From: Saussurea involucrata
Taxonomy: Eukaryota; Streptophyta; Magnoliopsida; Asterales; Asteraceae
NCBI GenBank assembly: GCA_033807775.1
Contig: CM066314.1
Coordinates: forward strand, 40,896,001-40,960,000
DNA: 64,000 nucleotides
Direction of reading: 5' to 3'
A model generated the notes under the pieces. That model saw only the letters and a list, made by a program, of their open reading frames with translations. It had not been told where the DNA came from and did no database searches. A program made the translations under genes and the position numbers. Position 1 is the stretch's first letter. Each line of letters opens with the position of its first letter. Shown piece after piece: positions 10,881 through 20,713 of the stretch.

Positions 10881-11563
10881 ACCCAAATGGAAGTTTTTCC
10901 TTGTGATGGCAGAATGTGTGTAATAAAATCCATCGAGATGTCATCCCAAACCTTATCGGGAATCGGCAATGGTTGCAAGAGGCCATAAGGCTTATGTGTC
11001 AGATATTTAACCTGTTGACACGTAGAACAAGTTAGAACAAAATCACGTACCGATTGCTTTAGTCCCGGCCAGTAAAAAGAAGCAGAAAGGCGCGACAATG
11101 TAGCTTGGATGCCGGAATGGCCACCGACTGGGGAGGAGTGAAATTCTTCCAAAAGCCGTTGACGTAAAGTAGGAATGTTCGGAATGAGCAGACGCTGGCG
11201 GACATAGATAAGCCCATCATGGAGATGATGGTTCAGGAAACGAGCTGGATCAGTAGCGATATCTCGAACCATAGTTAATCCGACATGGTCAGTAGTGAAA
11301 TAATCACATACTGTTGATAACCAAGGAAAAGTGGGTGTCGAAAAGCTGAGAAGTGACGGCTCATCCATTCGACTCAAGGCATCGGCCACCTTGTTTTCGC
11401 GACCCGGTTTATAAACGACCTCAAACTCGTAGCCAAGCAGCTTGGTGGCCCATTTATATTGGTCAGGGGTTTGAACCACTTGGGTAAGAAGATGACGTAG
11501 ACTGCGCTGGTCCGTAAATATACGAAAGCGATGACCCAAAAGATATTGACGCCATTTTTTACT
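10868..11563 (-). pseudogene. RNase H C-terminus and integrase N-terminus (Reina-like)
   Basis: Starts after a frameshift in the homopolymer at 11555-11560 (six Ts on the plus strand where seven are expected for KKWRQYLL). It contains the RNase H segment IFTDQRSLRHLL and VADALSRM, then the integrase HHCC zinc finger (EFHSSPVGGHSGIQATL..., CSTCQQVK) and the first catalytic Asp in DDISMDFI. It ends at the second frameshift near 10870. Confidence 0.88.
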
Positions 11564-14367
11564 GCCTCTGTGATGGCATATAGTTCGCGGATGTAAGTCG
11601 AGGCCGATTGCATGCGTGGACATAGCTTTTTGCTGAAAAAGGCAATGGGATGATCAGCTTGAGATAAAACAGCACAAATACCGGAACCTGAAGCGTCGGT
11701 GGTGACTTCAAAGTCCTTGGTGAAATCAGGAAGGGCGAGAACTGGTAGCGACGTCATGGCCTGTTTTAGAGCCTGGAAAGCATCCGCGGCGGCGGGGGTC
11801 CAATTGAATTGCTTATGCTGCAACAGATCAGTAAGTGGAGAGGCAATTGTGGCATAATTAAGAACGAACCGTCGATAGTATCCGGCAAGACCCAAAAATC
11901 CTCGCAGTTGAGTAACTGAAGTCGGTGGTGGCCAATTCAGAATATAGTCGATCTTGTCAGTATCGACTGCGACGCCGACGACGGAAATCACGTGGCCCAA
12001 GTAATGGACGCGTTCCACTGCAAAGGTACACTTCGTGAGCTTGGCAAAGTAACGGTGTGTGGAAAGGAGATCGAAGACATACTCAAGGTGTTGGAGGTGT
12101 GAGGCTCGGGACGGGCTATAAATGAGTATGTCGTCAAAAAAGACTAACACGAAGACGCGGAGAGAAGCACGAAAAAGGTCATTCATGGCTGCTTGAAACG
12201 TGGAGGGGGCATTGGTGAGACCAAAAGGCATCACCACGAATTCGTAATGGCCATCAACGGTACGAAATGCAGTTTTGGGAATGTCCTCATTGGCGACGCG
12301 GATTTGGTGATAACCAGCTCGTAGGTCGATTTTGGAGAAGAAACGAGCTCCGTGAAGTTCATCCAGAATTTCGTCAACGGTAGGAATTGGAAATCGATCA
12401 CGGACTGTTATGGCATTTAAAGCTCGGTAATCGACGCAAAAGCGCCAAGTCCCATCTTTCTTGCGAACGAGGAGAACCGGGGAGGAATATGGGCTTTGAC
12501 TTGGCCGGATCACGCCATCTTTTAGCATTTCGGAAATGAGATCCGACATAATGGCTTTTTGGTAGTGTCGGTAGCGGTATGGGCGTACAGTGACCGGTTC
12601 GGAGAGCGGTTTTAAAGGAATATGGTGGTCATGACATCGAGGTGGGGGAAGGCTATCTGGTGGCTGGAAAAGGCAGCGGTAACGGTCCAACAAGGCCTGG
12701 ACATCCGGGTCAGTGGTAGGTGGTGAGTCAGGAGGCGGTTGTGGGGAGGATGGCTTGTGATTAAAAAGTAACGTGTGCATGGAGGCAACAGCGTTTTGGC
12801 GGAGTAATTGGGAAATGGTGCCCGGAGAAGCAGGGGTGGAAAGGGGTTCACCTTGGAGAATAACAGTGTCGGAGCCATGACGAAAGGTGAGGCGGGGGAT
12901 AGAGAAGTCGACAAGGATGGGGCTTAAAGAACTAAGCCAAGACATGCCGAGCACAACGTCGGTGCCTTCAATGGGGAGGACAAAGAGTGAAATATGGAAA
13001 AGGGTACCGGATAAGGACACAGGAACATTGGAGCAAAGACCATCACAATGGAGGAGGGAACCGTTTCCGACCATAACAGGGAAGGAGGTGATAGGAGTGA
13101 TTGGTAGGCGTAGGTGGCTGGCGATACGAGGTTGCACGATGTTGTGCGTACTGCCAGAATCGACTAGGATGGTGAGTGGTTGGCCGGCGATAAATCCACG
13201 AACCCGGAGTGACTTTGGGGATGATAGACCAAGAAAAGCGGCCGGGGAAAGGGCGAGAAAATGCTCGTCTGGTGTGTCGGTGGACAGCAGGGGTTGTGTT
13301 TCGGAATCGACGGTAGGGAAAAATGACTCGGTTGCGGCCACAGCGGGTGGGTCATCTGGGGTGTCGGGGTAGGGGTTGGCATCATTGTGAGCAACCAAGA
13401 GAAATTGAGGAGGGTTGTAACGATGGCCCGGTTGAAATTTTTCCGGGAAACGGAAACACAAACCTGCTGCCCGACGTTTAGAAATTTCATCAGGCGAGAG
13501 GCGTTTAAGGGGTAGGTTAGTAGTTGGACGAGGCGGGGCTGGTAACAAGGGCGGTGTTGTTGGGGGCGGTAGCGATCGCGAAAAAGACGGGGATGGGGTT
13601 GGTCGAGTGGAGGTAGAGCGGAAACGGGAATCGGCTAATTTGTCCTTGATTAGTTTAGCGAGGCCAATGGCTTGGTGAATAGAGCAGGGATGGTGGATGG
13701 ATAATTCCTGTTGGATGTCGCGCCGTAGACCGGAGATAAAGCAATTGAGGGATGCCTCTTGGGAGAGACCGACCACACATTTACTTAACCTTTCGAACTC
13801 CGCTTGATAGACGGCGACGGTAGAGGTTTGGCGTAGTTTAAAAAGGGTAGCTTGGTGATTTTCGTAGGAAGATGGGCCGAACCGGAGTTCCAATGCCCGG
13901 GTGAAGTTGTCCCAAGTGCTAAGGAGACGGTTTTTATGAAGATATTTGTACCAGCTCAAAGCGTCACCTTTGAGGTAGAAAGAGGCAATGGGTAGACGCT
14001 TGTCGACAGCGATGTTATAGAACTGGAAATACTGATCAGCCTGGAAGAGCCAATCGAGGGGTTCGGTACCATCGAAGGTTGGGAGATGGATCTTGGGAGG
14101 GCGTATGTCCAGGTTGTGTTTAGGTGTGGGTGGGGTGAAGTCATAGTCGGTAACGATGGAGGAAGATGGGTGATCGAGGTCATCCGGTTTAGGTTTCTCG
14201 AGTTTGGCGGCGACGGATGTCAAGGCGGCAGTAAGGGCTTCCAAGGTTTTGGTAGTACTGGTCTGGTTTGATAGAAGTTTGGCAATGTTGTCGGTTTGTT
14301 TGGCGATGTGATCGGCCATGGTAGCCAAGGAGTCGTCAATGGGAGGAGGGTCGCGTTTGGGAGGCAT
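11554..14367 (-). pseudogene. gag-protease-RT-RNase H part (Reina-like)
   Basis: The start MPPKRD at 14367, 24 bases inside the LTR edge, fits the compact Reina layout; an upstream in-frame ATG at 14424 lies in the LTR and is not the likely start. From MPPKRD the order is: capsid-type gag (residues about 95-240), a zinc knuckle at about 302-318 with two cysteines replaced (LCFRFPEKFQPGHRY), protease DSG (LVDSGSTHN) at about 403, RT with VRKKDGTWRFCVDYR, KIDLRAGYHQI and the active site FFDD at about 743-746, then RNase H (TDASGSG) at about 890. The frame is open for about 938 codons and then shifts at the homopolymer near 11555. The damaged zinc knuckle suggests impaired RNA packaging, while the enzyme motifs are intact. 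Confidence 0.93.
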
Positions 14368-14390
14368 GAGGAAGCAATGAAAGCACCAAT

Positions 14391-14752
14391 TGATATCAAC
14401 CAATTCGAGATGGTTAGTCTCCAAAGAAATAAGGGTTGAGGAAGGGAACGAATTGCAGCAATTTTCTCATATATCCATTAATTGAACCAAGCAACATAAA
14501 TAGGAAACAGACTCTAACTACTTCTACCACTACCCTGAATACTATCCACTAACTCCTGTTATTTCTCCATGACTCAACTAATACTTGTTGACCAAGACAA
14601 CTTAAATTAAAGACACTTAATTAATAAAACTAATAAGAAATGCATTGGTTGCTTGGCTTGGACTCGATCAGCTCCTGAAACGGATGGGCAGGCCTGCATT
14701 TCTTTTGGGCTCTCGATCTTCCTTGTGTTCTGTTGGGTCGTGGTTGGTATCA
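14391..14752 (-). repeat. 5' LTR of the Reina-like element
   Basis: 362 bp. In minus orientation it starts TGATACC at 14752 and ends TGATATCA at 14391. The primer-site-like ATTGGTGCTTTCATTG follows at once (14390 downward). The identity of the primer tRNA is not resolved. Confidence 0.92.
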
Positions 14753-15114
14753 TTCACAAAGATTGAAACACAAAAAATGATGATGACATATTATTTGTTT
14801 CTTTTGACAGAAAACGTTTAGGATTAAAAACTCAAAATACCATGTAATGAATGAAGATAACTACCAAAAAAATTAACTGCATCCTATAATTTCTGAAAAT
14901 ATCCCACAATTTATCAGGTAAGGAAATTAAAAATAAAGATAAAAATTGTCAATAACCACTTTTACCCCTGTGCTTTATTAAGAAACAAAAAAGAATAAAT
15001 ACACCATCAAGATGGAACGGACGATTGTGATATGGTTTGTATGGTTTGTCGGTTTTGGGTGGTTTGCAAAATAACCTTGGCATATATTTATATATATATA
15101 TATATATATATATA
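14753..15114. other. Gene-free flank ending in a (TA)n run
   Basis: No gene seen. The segment is AT-rich and ends in a TA dinucleotide repeat (15083-15114) that abuts the foldback MITE. Confidence 0.5.
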
Positions 15115-15116
15115 GG

Positions 15117-15338
15117 GTTGAGTTCACGTGAGACCAACCTGTTTTTGTGAGACCGTGAGACCACAAAATTAACACTAAACCTTCACAGTGATTCATTGTG
15201 AATGAAAGAAAAACAACGAACCTTCACAGCAAAAACACTGTGAAGGTTTACTATCACAGTACCTTCACAGTATTTTGTTATGAATGTTTAGTGTTAATTT
15301 TGTGGTCTCACGGAAATAGTCTGGTCTCACGTGATCTC

Positions 15339-15341
<3 letters not shown>
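15117..15341. mobile_element. Foldback MITE in a microsatellite
   Basis: About 225 bp. GTTGAGTTCACGTGAGACC at the left pairs with GGTCTCACGTGATCTCAAC at the right, and a second arm (GTGAGACCACAAAATTAACA with TGTTAATTTTGTGGTCTCAC) extends the pairing to over 50 bp. The centre holds further CTTCACAG/CTGTGAAG palindromes. It sits between two TA repeats, so a TA-type target duplication cannot be recognised and the superfamily is uncertain. Confidence 0.8.

Positions 15342-15411
<70 letters not shown>
15341..15411. repeat. (CT)n(TA)n microsatellite
   Basis: A run of about 14 CT units (15342-15370) followed by about 20 TA units (15371-15411). Short ORFs crossing it are artefacts. Confidence 0.95.
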
Positions 15412-15412
<1 letters not shown>

Positions 15413-15639
15413 GAATAACCGTGTCAAAAAAGAGTTAAGATGAGAATTGTAAGAAGGATCTTGACCCTTGTTAACTTTTTTTAACGGATGAATTTTATAA
15501 AACTGGCAAGATACTAGAAAAAGATACAATTACATAGATATAAAGGCAAGGAAAATATTTGTAAGCCAACCAACTCAATTAATAGACAAATTGCAACTTC
15601 TATGATTTACCCAAAAGTAAGCACATATTATAATGTTCT

Positions 15640-16526
15640 CTAAAAATCACCTCCTTCTTTGGCTTCGAGATGAAAAGAGAATAACATTCTGAAAAACCCA
15701 TATAGACCATAAAGTGGTAAGCATAACGGCTTCAAAGTACCAAAATACTCCTTCAACCGAATTGAATCAATCCAAGAGACCCAATCTGAATAAGAATAAA
15801 GATTCGGAATATCCATTTGCCACCATCGACCAATAAGAACCCATAATTCTTTAATGACGGGACACGAAAAGAAAAGAGGATTGCAATCATTCACCCTCGT
15901 GTCACAATTAGGACATAAAGGAGACGAAAGGTCGATACCTCTTTTATCCAAATTTAGTCGAGTAGGGAGCCGATTGAGATGCAACCGCCACGCGGACACG
16001 TTAACTTTGATGGAAACAAGTTTATTCCATATAGTAGGATGAGAAACAACCTCTAAATGGCAATAATCAATAAAATGCATAGTCGAAGCCACCAAATAAT
16101 AACCCGACCCATCTAACAATCATACTCATCTATCATTTTGACTCAAGGGCAAAAGGTAGACAAAACTTGTTGTAGTTCGCAAAATTGGACAACCTCTACA
16201 ACCAACTTTTGGCGCCCTACGGAGACACACATCCCAAACTCAAACGAGACTTGACATTCACCGATTTATCCAATTCTAAAGTATGAACTCTAAGAAATTG
16301 AATTTTAAAAGGGAGAACCCGAAGCCAAACATCATCCTAAAATGCAGTCAAATCACCATCGTCCATCTTTTTCTTGCATAAAGAAAAAAATCACTGCCTT
16401 TATCCTTTTAGAGTTGACTGATTTTTTAATTGAGACCCATGTGGAGTTCGAAATCTGCTAGGTAAATTCGAACCAGTTAGACCCTTCTTACAATAAGTGG
16501 ATTTAATAATTTTAACCCAAAGTGGT
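15640..16526 (-). pseudogene. L1-like LINE fragment (RT C-terminal zinc-binding domain)
   Basis: The 15640-16119 frame matches the zinc-binding domain that ends plant LINE reverse transcriptases (zf-RVT type). It contains IWNKLVSIKVNVSAWRLHL, NRLPTRLNLDKRGID, CPNCDTRVNDCNPLFFSC and LWVLIGRWWQMD. Farther upstream in the same orientation (about 16400-16526) is LQPLWVKIIKSTY, another LINE segment, reached only through stops and shifts. Endonuclease and RT core are missing. The fragment ends abruptly at a TGTAACACCC LTR-like start, so it was probably cut by another insertion. Confidence 0.8.
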
Positions 16527-16845
16527 TGTAACACCCTAAAATTTAGGCAACAATAATAGGGAAAATTTCGAAAAATGGGTAAAATAAAAACTTTATATAT
16601 AGGCCAACTAAAACCCATGATATAACGGGATAGTTTGGACGAAGTTAAAATAGCGAGTAATAAGACATAATACACAACAACCTACTAATCTAGAAATGGA
16701 TTAAGCTAGATTAACATAGATGTCGTCATGTCCCCAAAAATCTCTCCTCACGAATCCCCAAAAAGCCCGACCCTCCAAGCTTTTTTAAGCATGGTCGGCC
16801 AAATCAACGAGTCAAAGACGCACCACTAGTGGGACCTAAAATCCA
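16527..16845 (+). other. LTR-like start (TGTAACACCC), fragment
   Basis: TGTAACACCCTAAAATTTAGG at 16527 has the typical beginning of a plant gypsy LTR. The following 300 bp have no ORF. No matching second LTR was found in the window, so this is a fragment or a solo LTR start. Confidence 0.4.
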
Positions 16846-17863
16846 CAAGTACAATACCGCAAGTATTAGACCGAAAGTCTAGTGACAATTCATAAATACG
16901 TAAGATTTATAAAGAAAGCAATATTGCAAATTAGGTCAAAGTTATCGGATCCGTGTGGTAATAGTTACCACAATTCAATGTTGTCAAAGTGTTCCAACCT
17001 GAACATAGACACATAAGAGAATAACTCTTGTAATACGGGGGAGACCCGTTACCATCGGGGTGCAGAAAACACGTAAATTGAGTCACCCATGATGTTATTG
17101 GATTGCACCTCAAGTCCCGGTTCTAGTTCCTGATGACGCCAAATCTTGGCATTATTTTCAGACCATAAGCTAATGAGAGTGGATTATTTTAAAGCAAATC
17201 AGTGGTGTTTTCATTATTTTTCAGTGGAGTTTGCAGATATCCAGGAGGAAAGTTACACTCAAGAAACGAAGCGGAAAAGCGTGAATAAAGGCCCAAGTGA
17301 AGCCCAAGTGCCGAGCAAGAAGTCAAGCCCAACACTCAAGCCCGACCAGAAAGGGAACACGCGCGGCTTACCTCGCGACTTGAAGTTGCGGGCTAGTCCG
17401 CGCAACCCCCTGTCCAGGGTTTTGATCTTTGTGCAATCTTGGTTTGAGGGGGATCTTATCACATACGACCTAGGGCAAGAGGGAGGCGATTTTCAGAGGA
17501 GATAAGGCCATTTTTGACCCAAGATAGAGAGCCGATTGAAGGGGAACGAAGCTTCGTTAACGGATTGGAGCCGAGAGAAGGGAGTTAATCTGTGCTACAC
17601 TCACGTTTGAGAAAACGATGTCTTACAGCTTTGATTTCTATTACTATTTCGAGTTCTTCTCCACCCCCAACATGAACTAATCTTTACATGTTGGGGGTTG
17701 GATTGATATGGTTTAAACTTTTACGACATGTGACCGGAACGTATTTGTTTATCATTTTTTGAAATCTATGAAGCATGTGATTTACGTTTTTTAAACATTT
17801 TGTCAGATTGATTACCTCCAAATGATTACTTTGTTTCCAATTAAGTTAGAGAGAATTAATTGC
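16846..17863 (+). other. LTR-like host sequence, 5' part, of the interrupted element
   Basis: No recognised gene. An ORF at 17146-17505 (119 codons, lysine/serine rich) is not recognised, and the region around it (GC-rich 17280-17520, then CTATTACTATTTCGAGTTC and CATGAACTAATC) resembles the leader half of long gypsy (Athila/Tat-type) LTRs. The minus-strand copia element is inserted at 17863/17864 and the sequence continues at 25098. Confidence 0.35.
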
Positions 17864-18142
17864 TGTAGAATCCAGATCCGTGCAACAAATATGAAATCAA
17901 AATAATAAGCAATAAGAACAATGATTTCAACTGGTCATACCTGTATTATGCTTTCAATCAGAGTGTTTACAATACGAGTAGGAAAGCAAATGAGATGATT
18001 AACCTATTTTTCTAGGCTAATACAACATTATATACTTCGGGCCCGTGGTTAACAAGCCCACGGCCCGTTCACTATGGACTAAGATTAAACAATTACAAAT
18101 CAAACCCTTGAACTTAAAATCAACATAAATTCTACCCTAAAA
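17864..18142 (-). repeat. 3' LTR of the minus-strand copia-type element
   Basis: In minus orientation it starts TTTTAGGGTAGAATT (TGTTAGGG in the partner) and ends GGATTCTACA. The polypurine tract CAAAGGGGGAGATT lies directly upstream (18143-18156). Confidence 0.92.
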
Positions 18143-18156
18143 ATCTCCCCCTTTGA
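18143..18156 (-). promoter_or_regulatory. Polypurine tract
   Basis: On the minus strand the sequence is CAAAGGGGGAGATT, directly before the 3' LTR. It would prime plus-strand DNA synthesis. The same string precedes the LTR at 34732. Confidence 0.85.
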
Positions 18157-18187
18157 TTTGAAGTTCGAGGTCGCGCTCGATCTCTTG

Positions 18188-19489
18188 CTAGTTGTAGACA
18201 TAGCGTTTGCGTAGTGCGAAATGAACCTCGAAGAATCTGATGGCGCGGCGGTAGTCGAGACGTTCTTCAACCATATCCAAAGCAGTCTGAGCAGTTCTTT
18301 CATTCAGATTGGGCACATAGGATACCTTTGGATTTTCGGATTCATGTTTGATGATCTTCCGAAGAGCGTCTTGAACCTTGACTAGTGTGCCGTCGCAAAA
18401 TCGATCTACCTGACTGAACCTCATAAACTTCTTTTCTTTCTGAGCGTTGAGGAAGACGATCCCAAATTCCGGTTGAAGCAACATTGCGTTCTCGGGATAC
18501 ATCGACAGTTCAGGAGCTTTCAGATTCGGTTTGAGCAGATTTACCTTCTTTGATCGGTTCTCGATTGCCATTTGAAAGTCTGTAAGATAAGACATCATAA
18601 TAGATCGGACGAGAAATCGACAAACCGCTTCGAGCGCCTTTGTTACCGCAAGCGGTCGGATGGTTTTGGTGCAAAGATCTCTCAGAATAACCAGGAGGTC
18701 GAACGGATGGAGATGCTTAAAGTCAGCTTCAGAAAAAATCCATTCTTTTCCGTTTTCACGTCGAACAGTGAACACGGGAAAGACGATCTTCATAATTTTG
18801 TTTGACTGAATCTTTAGCACTTCTGAAATTTTGTGTTTGGTTCGAACCTGGTCTCTCGGGAGACACCGCTTCATGGCTTCTACGTATCGGAGTTGGCGTG
18901 CTGGATCAGGACTGTAGATGCCAAGACAGAAGGTTGGCTCAATCGGGCGAATTCTGTGAACAAACAGCTTCTTCAGAGATTCCTCCAGATGAGGAATGAG
19001 GACCTTGATCTTCTCCCAACGGTTTTGTTGCTGAGGAGGGGGAGGAAGATCAGGAGCTGTGATTTGCTGAGGAGATGTCAGGATTTCTGCATTTGAGCTT
19101 TCGGGTTGATCTGAAGTCGTAGCGGGTTGAGTCGAGTGAACGGGAGGCGTACCATAGAAATTCTGAAGCAGAAACTGGTCGTAATCAACGTTGTTGTCTT
19201 CATCAGTGGGAAACACCAAGTTTACCTCGAAGTTTACGGCTCTGGCAGCTTTTTCGTACCATGCGTCTTCGATTTCTGGGTTAGTTTCACATGCAGGATC
19301 AATCAAGGTGAGCGTTGGCATGTCTGATGGTTCTTGTGCGACCAATTCCTGTGTTGTACCCTCGGGCTTTTCAACCGTTGGGGCTTCGTCATCTGAGATA
19401 TCCATGTCGATGACCATCTGAGCTAATGGCAACTCGGCTTCGGGTGCTTCTGTTGAAGTTGCCGCAGTTGGGGGTTCCTGTTGAACCAC
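18188..19489 (-). CDS. Accessory ORF, conserved domain of unknown function (433 aa)
   Basis: An open frame of 433 codons with an acidic, proline/threonine-rich N-terminal third (residues 1-160) and a compact C-terminal region (about 160-433). The latter begins WEKIKVLIPHLEESLKKLF and ends FEVHFALRKRYVYN. Nearly the same domain occurs in plus orientation at about 33870-34716 and 51480-51823, with shared strings such as FPVF.., GKEWIFSEADF, TRTIRPL and NVLKPNL. It lies last before the PPT, the position of the env-like or accessory ORF of Sireviruses. No membrane segment or known enzyme motif is seen. It is intact here, which suggests selection or youth. Function unknown. Confidence 0.7.
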   Translation of the reverse strand: MVQQEPPTAATSTEAPEAELPLAQMVIDMDISDDEAPTVEKPEGTTQELVAQEPSDMPTLTLIDPACETNPEIEDAWYEKAARAVNFEVNLVFPTDEDNNVDYDQFLLQNFYGTPPVHSTQPATTSDQPESSNAEILTSPQQITAPDLPPPPQQQNRWEKIKVLIPHLEESLKKLFVHRIRPIEPTFCLGIYSPDPARQLRYVEAMKRCLPRDQVRTKHKISEVLKIQSNKIMKIVFPVFTVRRENGKEWIFSEADFKHLHPFDLLVILRDLCTKTIRPLAVTKALEAVCRFLVRSIMMSYLTDFQMAIENRSKKVNLLKPNLKAPELSMYPENAMLLQPEFGIVFLNAQKEKKFMRFSQVDRFCDGTLVKVQDALRKIIKHESENPKVSYVPNLNERTAQTALDMVEERLDYRRAIRFFEVHFALRKRYVYN

Positions 19490-19570
19490 ATATGTCGCTG
19501 CAGGCTGGATCAGGGAGGCGGTCTCGGTTAGACGTTGTCGCTTCTCCCCCTCACGGTGATCAGGATCCTC

Positions 19571-20593
19571 CTAGTCATCGTGTTTGCATTTTAGACCGTC
19601 GGCTTGACTCTTACAAGTGTCTTCTAGTGAGCGGACCCTCTCAGACAGTGTGGCAAGCGCTTTGTTGTAGTCGTTGAGGGTCGAGTCAATAGCGTCAAGG
19701 CGTGAGGTGATGGACGAAGATGGAGCAGTGACCTGGGATCGAAGAACTGAGATCAGGTCTGCTTCGGCAGATGCGGTTGTGTCGGATTCCTGGAGCAGTT
19801 GGGCTAAGAGCATCGTCTTCAAAGTGTCCACCGAATAAGTAGGTTGCGGTTGAGGCGGTGGAGGCACAAAGACGGTTTCAGTGTCGACGAGGTGGCCCTT
19901 TTCTTTGATAGCATGCATCGCTTTGGCAAGTTCAGCGGCTACATGTGCCTGCATTTGTTGCTCCATAACCTGTCGGACAGCCTCAAGGGTGCTGTCCAGA
20001 GACCCTTTTGACACAAAGTCGGGTAAAATAATGCCGGGCTCACTTAGAGTACCCGTTGAGGCATCTACCGTAGAGGTAGAGCCACCTACGTTCACAGCTG
20101 GCGTGATATTAACTGTGGTAGGATTTCCGTCCAATCCTCGTGTTCCGGTAGTCGGAGACACTATAGACGTTCCGGTCGGGTCACTAAGAGCCGCGACTTG
20201 GTGTTGTTCCGCATCAAGTGTCCTAGGCAAAGAATGTTCAGTAACGATAGGCTCTAGACTCGATGGTGCACACAAAGAAGTCGAGACCGGGGGCTGCTGG
20301 TCTCTTATTTCAACACCAACACTCTCCGAATGAGAGGCCGGTGGAAGTTGTGCTTGTTCCCCGTGTAATATTGAAACATCCGTCTGTTGTGAGACGGATG
20401 AGTGGCTATGGGGGGTGTGCAATTGCTCCGCTAGGTCTACGGAGTCTGTTTCAATACCCCGTCCCAACGGATGAGACGGGATAGTAGATGTGGCTACCCG
20501 GATATCGTGTGGCTGGTTTCGCTCAGGAGCCTCGTTATCTTTACGGCTCAATCTTTCTCGGTTCGCGTTCGACCTTAACACCCTCCTTCGCAC
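19571..20593 (-). CDS. Accessory ORF, Ser/Thr-rich with coiled coil (340 aa)
   Basis: An open frame of 340 codons just upstream of the 433-aa ORF in the same orientation (gap of about 80 bp). The first 200 residues are Ser/Thr/Pro-rich and look disordered. Residues about 205-245 (LEAVRQVMEQQMQAHVAAEL) and 300-335 (LNDYNKALATLSERVRSLED) have heptad patterns of coiled coils. No catalytic motif is seen. The two ORFs may once have been one protein. I do not recognise the family beyond its placement between pol remnants and the PPT. Confidence 0.6.
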   Translation of the reverse strand: MRRRVLRSNANRERLSRKDNEAPERNQPHDIRVATSTIPSHPLGRGIETDSVDLAEQLHTPHSHSSVSQQTDVSILHGEQAQLPPASHSESVGVEIRDQQPPVSTSLCAPSSLEPIVTEHSLPRTLDAEQHQVAALSDPTGTSIVSPTTGTRGLDGNPTTVNITPAVNVGGSTSTVDASTGTLSEPGIILPDFVSKGSLDSTLEAVRQVMEQQMQAHVAAELAKAMHAIKEKGHLVDTETVFVPPPPQPQPTYSVDTLKTMLLAQLLQESDTTASAEADLISVLRSQVTAPSSSITSRLDAIDSTLNDYNKALATLSERVRSLEDTCKSQADGLKCKHDD

Positions 20594-20713
20594 ATGTTCT
20601 ATGTCCTGGGGAAGGTCCCTCCGGCTCTGGCTGGACCATGGGATTCCCTAACTCTCGTCTATATGCTATCACAGGTAGGGCTTTAGGTATGTGCATAGCT
20701 GGGGTATTATCCT

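Larger units (their letters stand above)
9456..14752 (-). mobile_element. Complete Ty3/gypsy chromovirus (Reina-like)
   Basis: Two direct repeats (9456-9828 and 14391-14752) bound the element, and the exact 5-bp duplication TTCAC flanks it (9451-9455 and 14753-14757). In minus orientation the order is LTR, a PBS-like TTGGTGCTTTCATTG directly after the LTR, gag, protease, RT, RNase H, integrase, chromodomain, a purine tract (GGAGGAGAGGG) and LTR, which is the Ty3/gypsy order with a C-terminal chromodomain. Length is about 5.3 kb. The LTRs differ by roughly seven substitutions and one indel of about 12 bp, so insertion is fairly recent. Coding is broken by two single-base frameshifts and one in-frame stop. 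Reina is my best clade guess (short LTRs, compact single ORF, chromodomain style). Confidence 0.92.

Noticed and set aside
12887..13372. 161-codon plus-strand ORF
   Set aside because: Shadow of the minus-strand Reina-like gag-pol; no recognisable domain.
15198..15443. ORF ending in SLSLSLSLYIYIYIY text
   Set aside because: Translation of the CT/TA microsatellite.
17146..17505. 119-codon plus ORF as a host gene
   Set aside because: No recognised domain and it lies in LTR-like leader DNA; kept only as part of the LTR-like stretch.
19881..20333. 150-codon plus-strand ORF opposite the 340-aa accessory ORF
   Set aside because: Antisense shadow; the minus frame has the coiled coil and fits the element layout.
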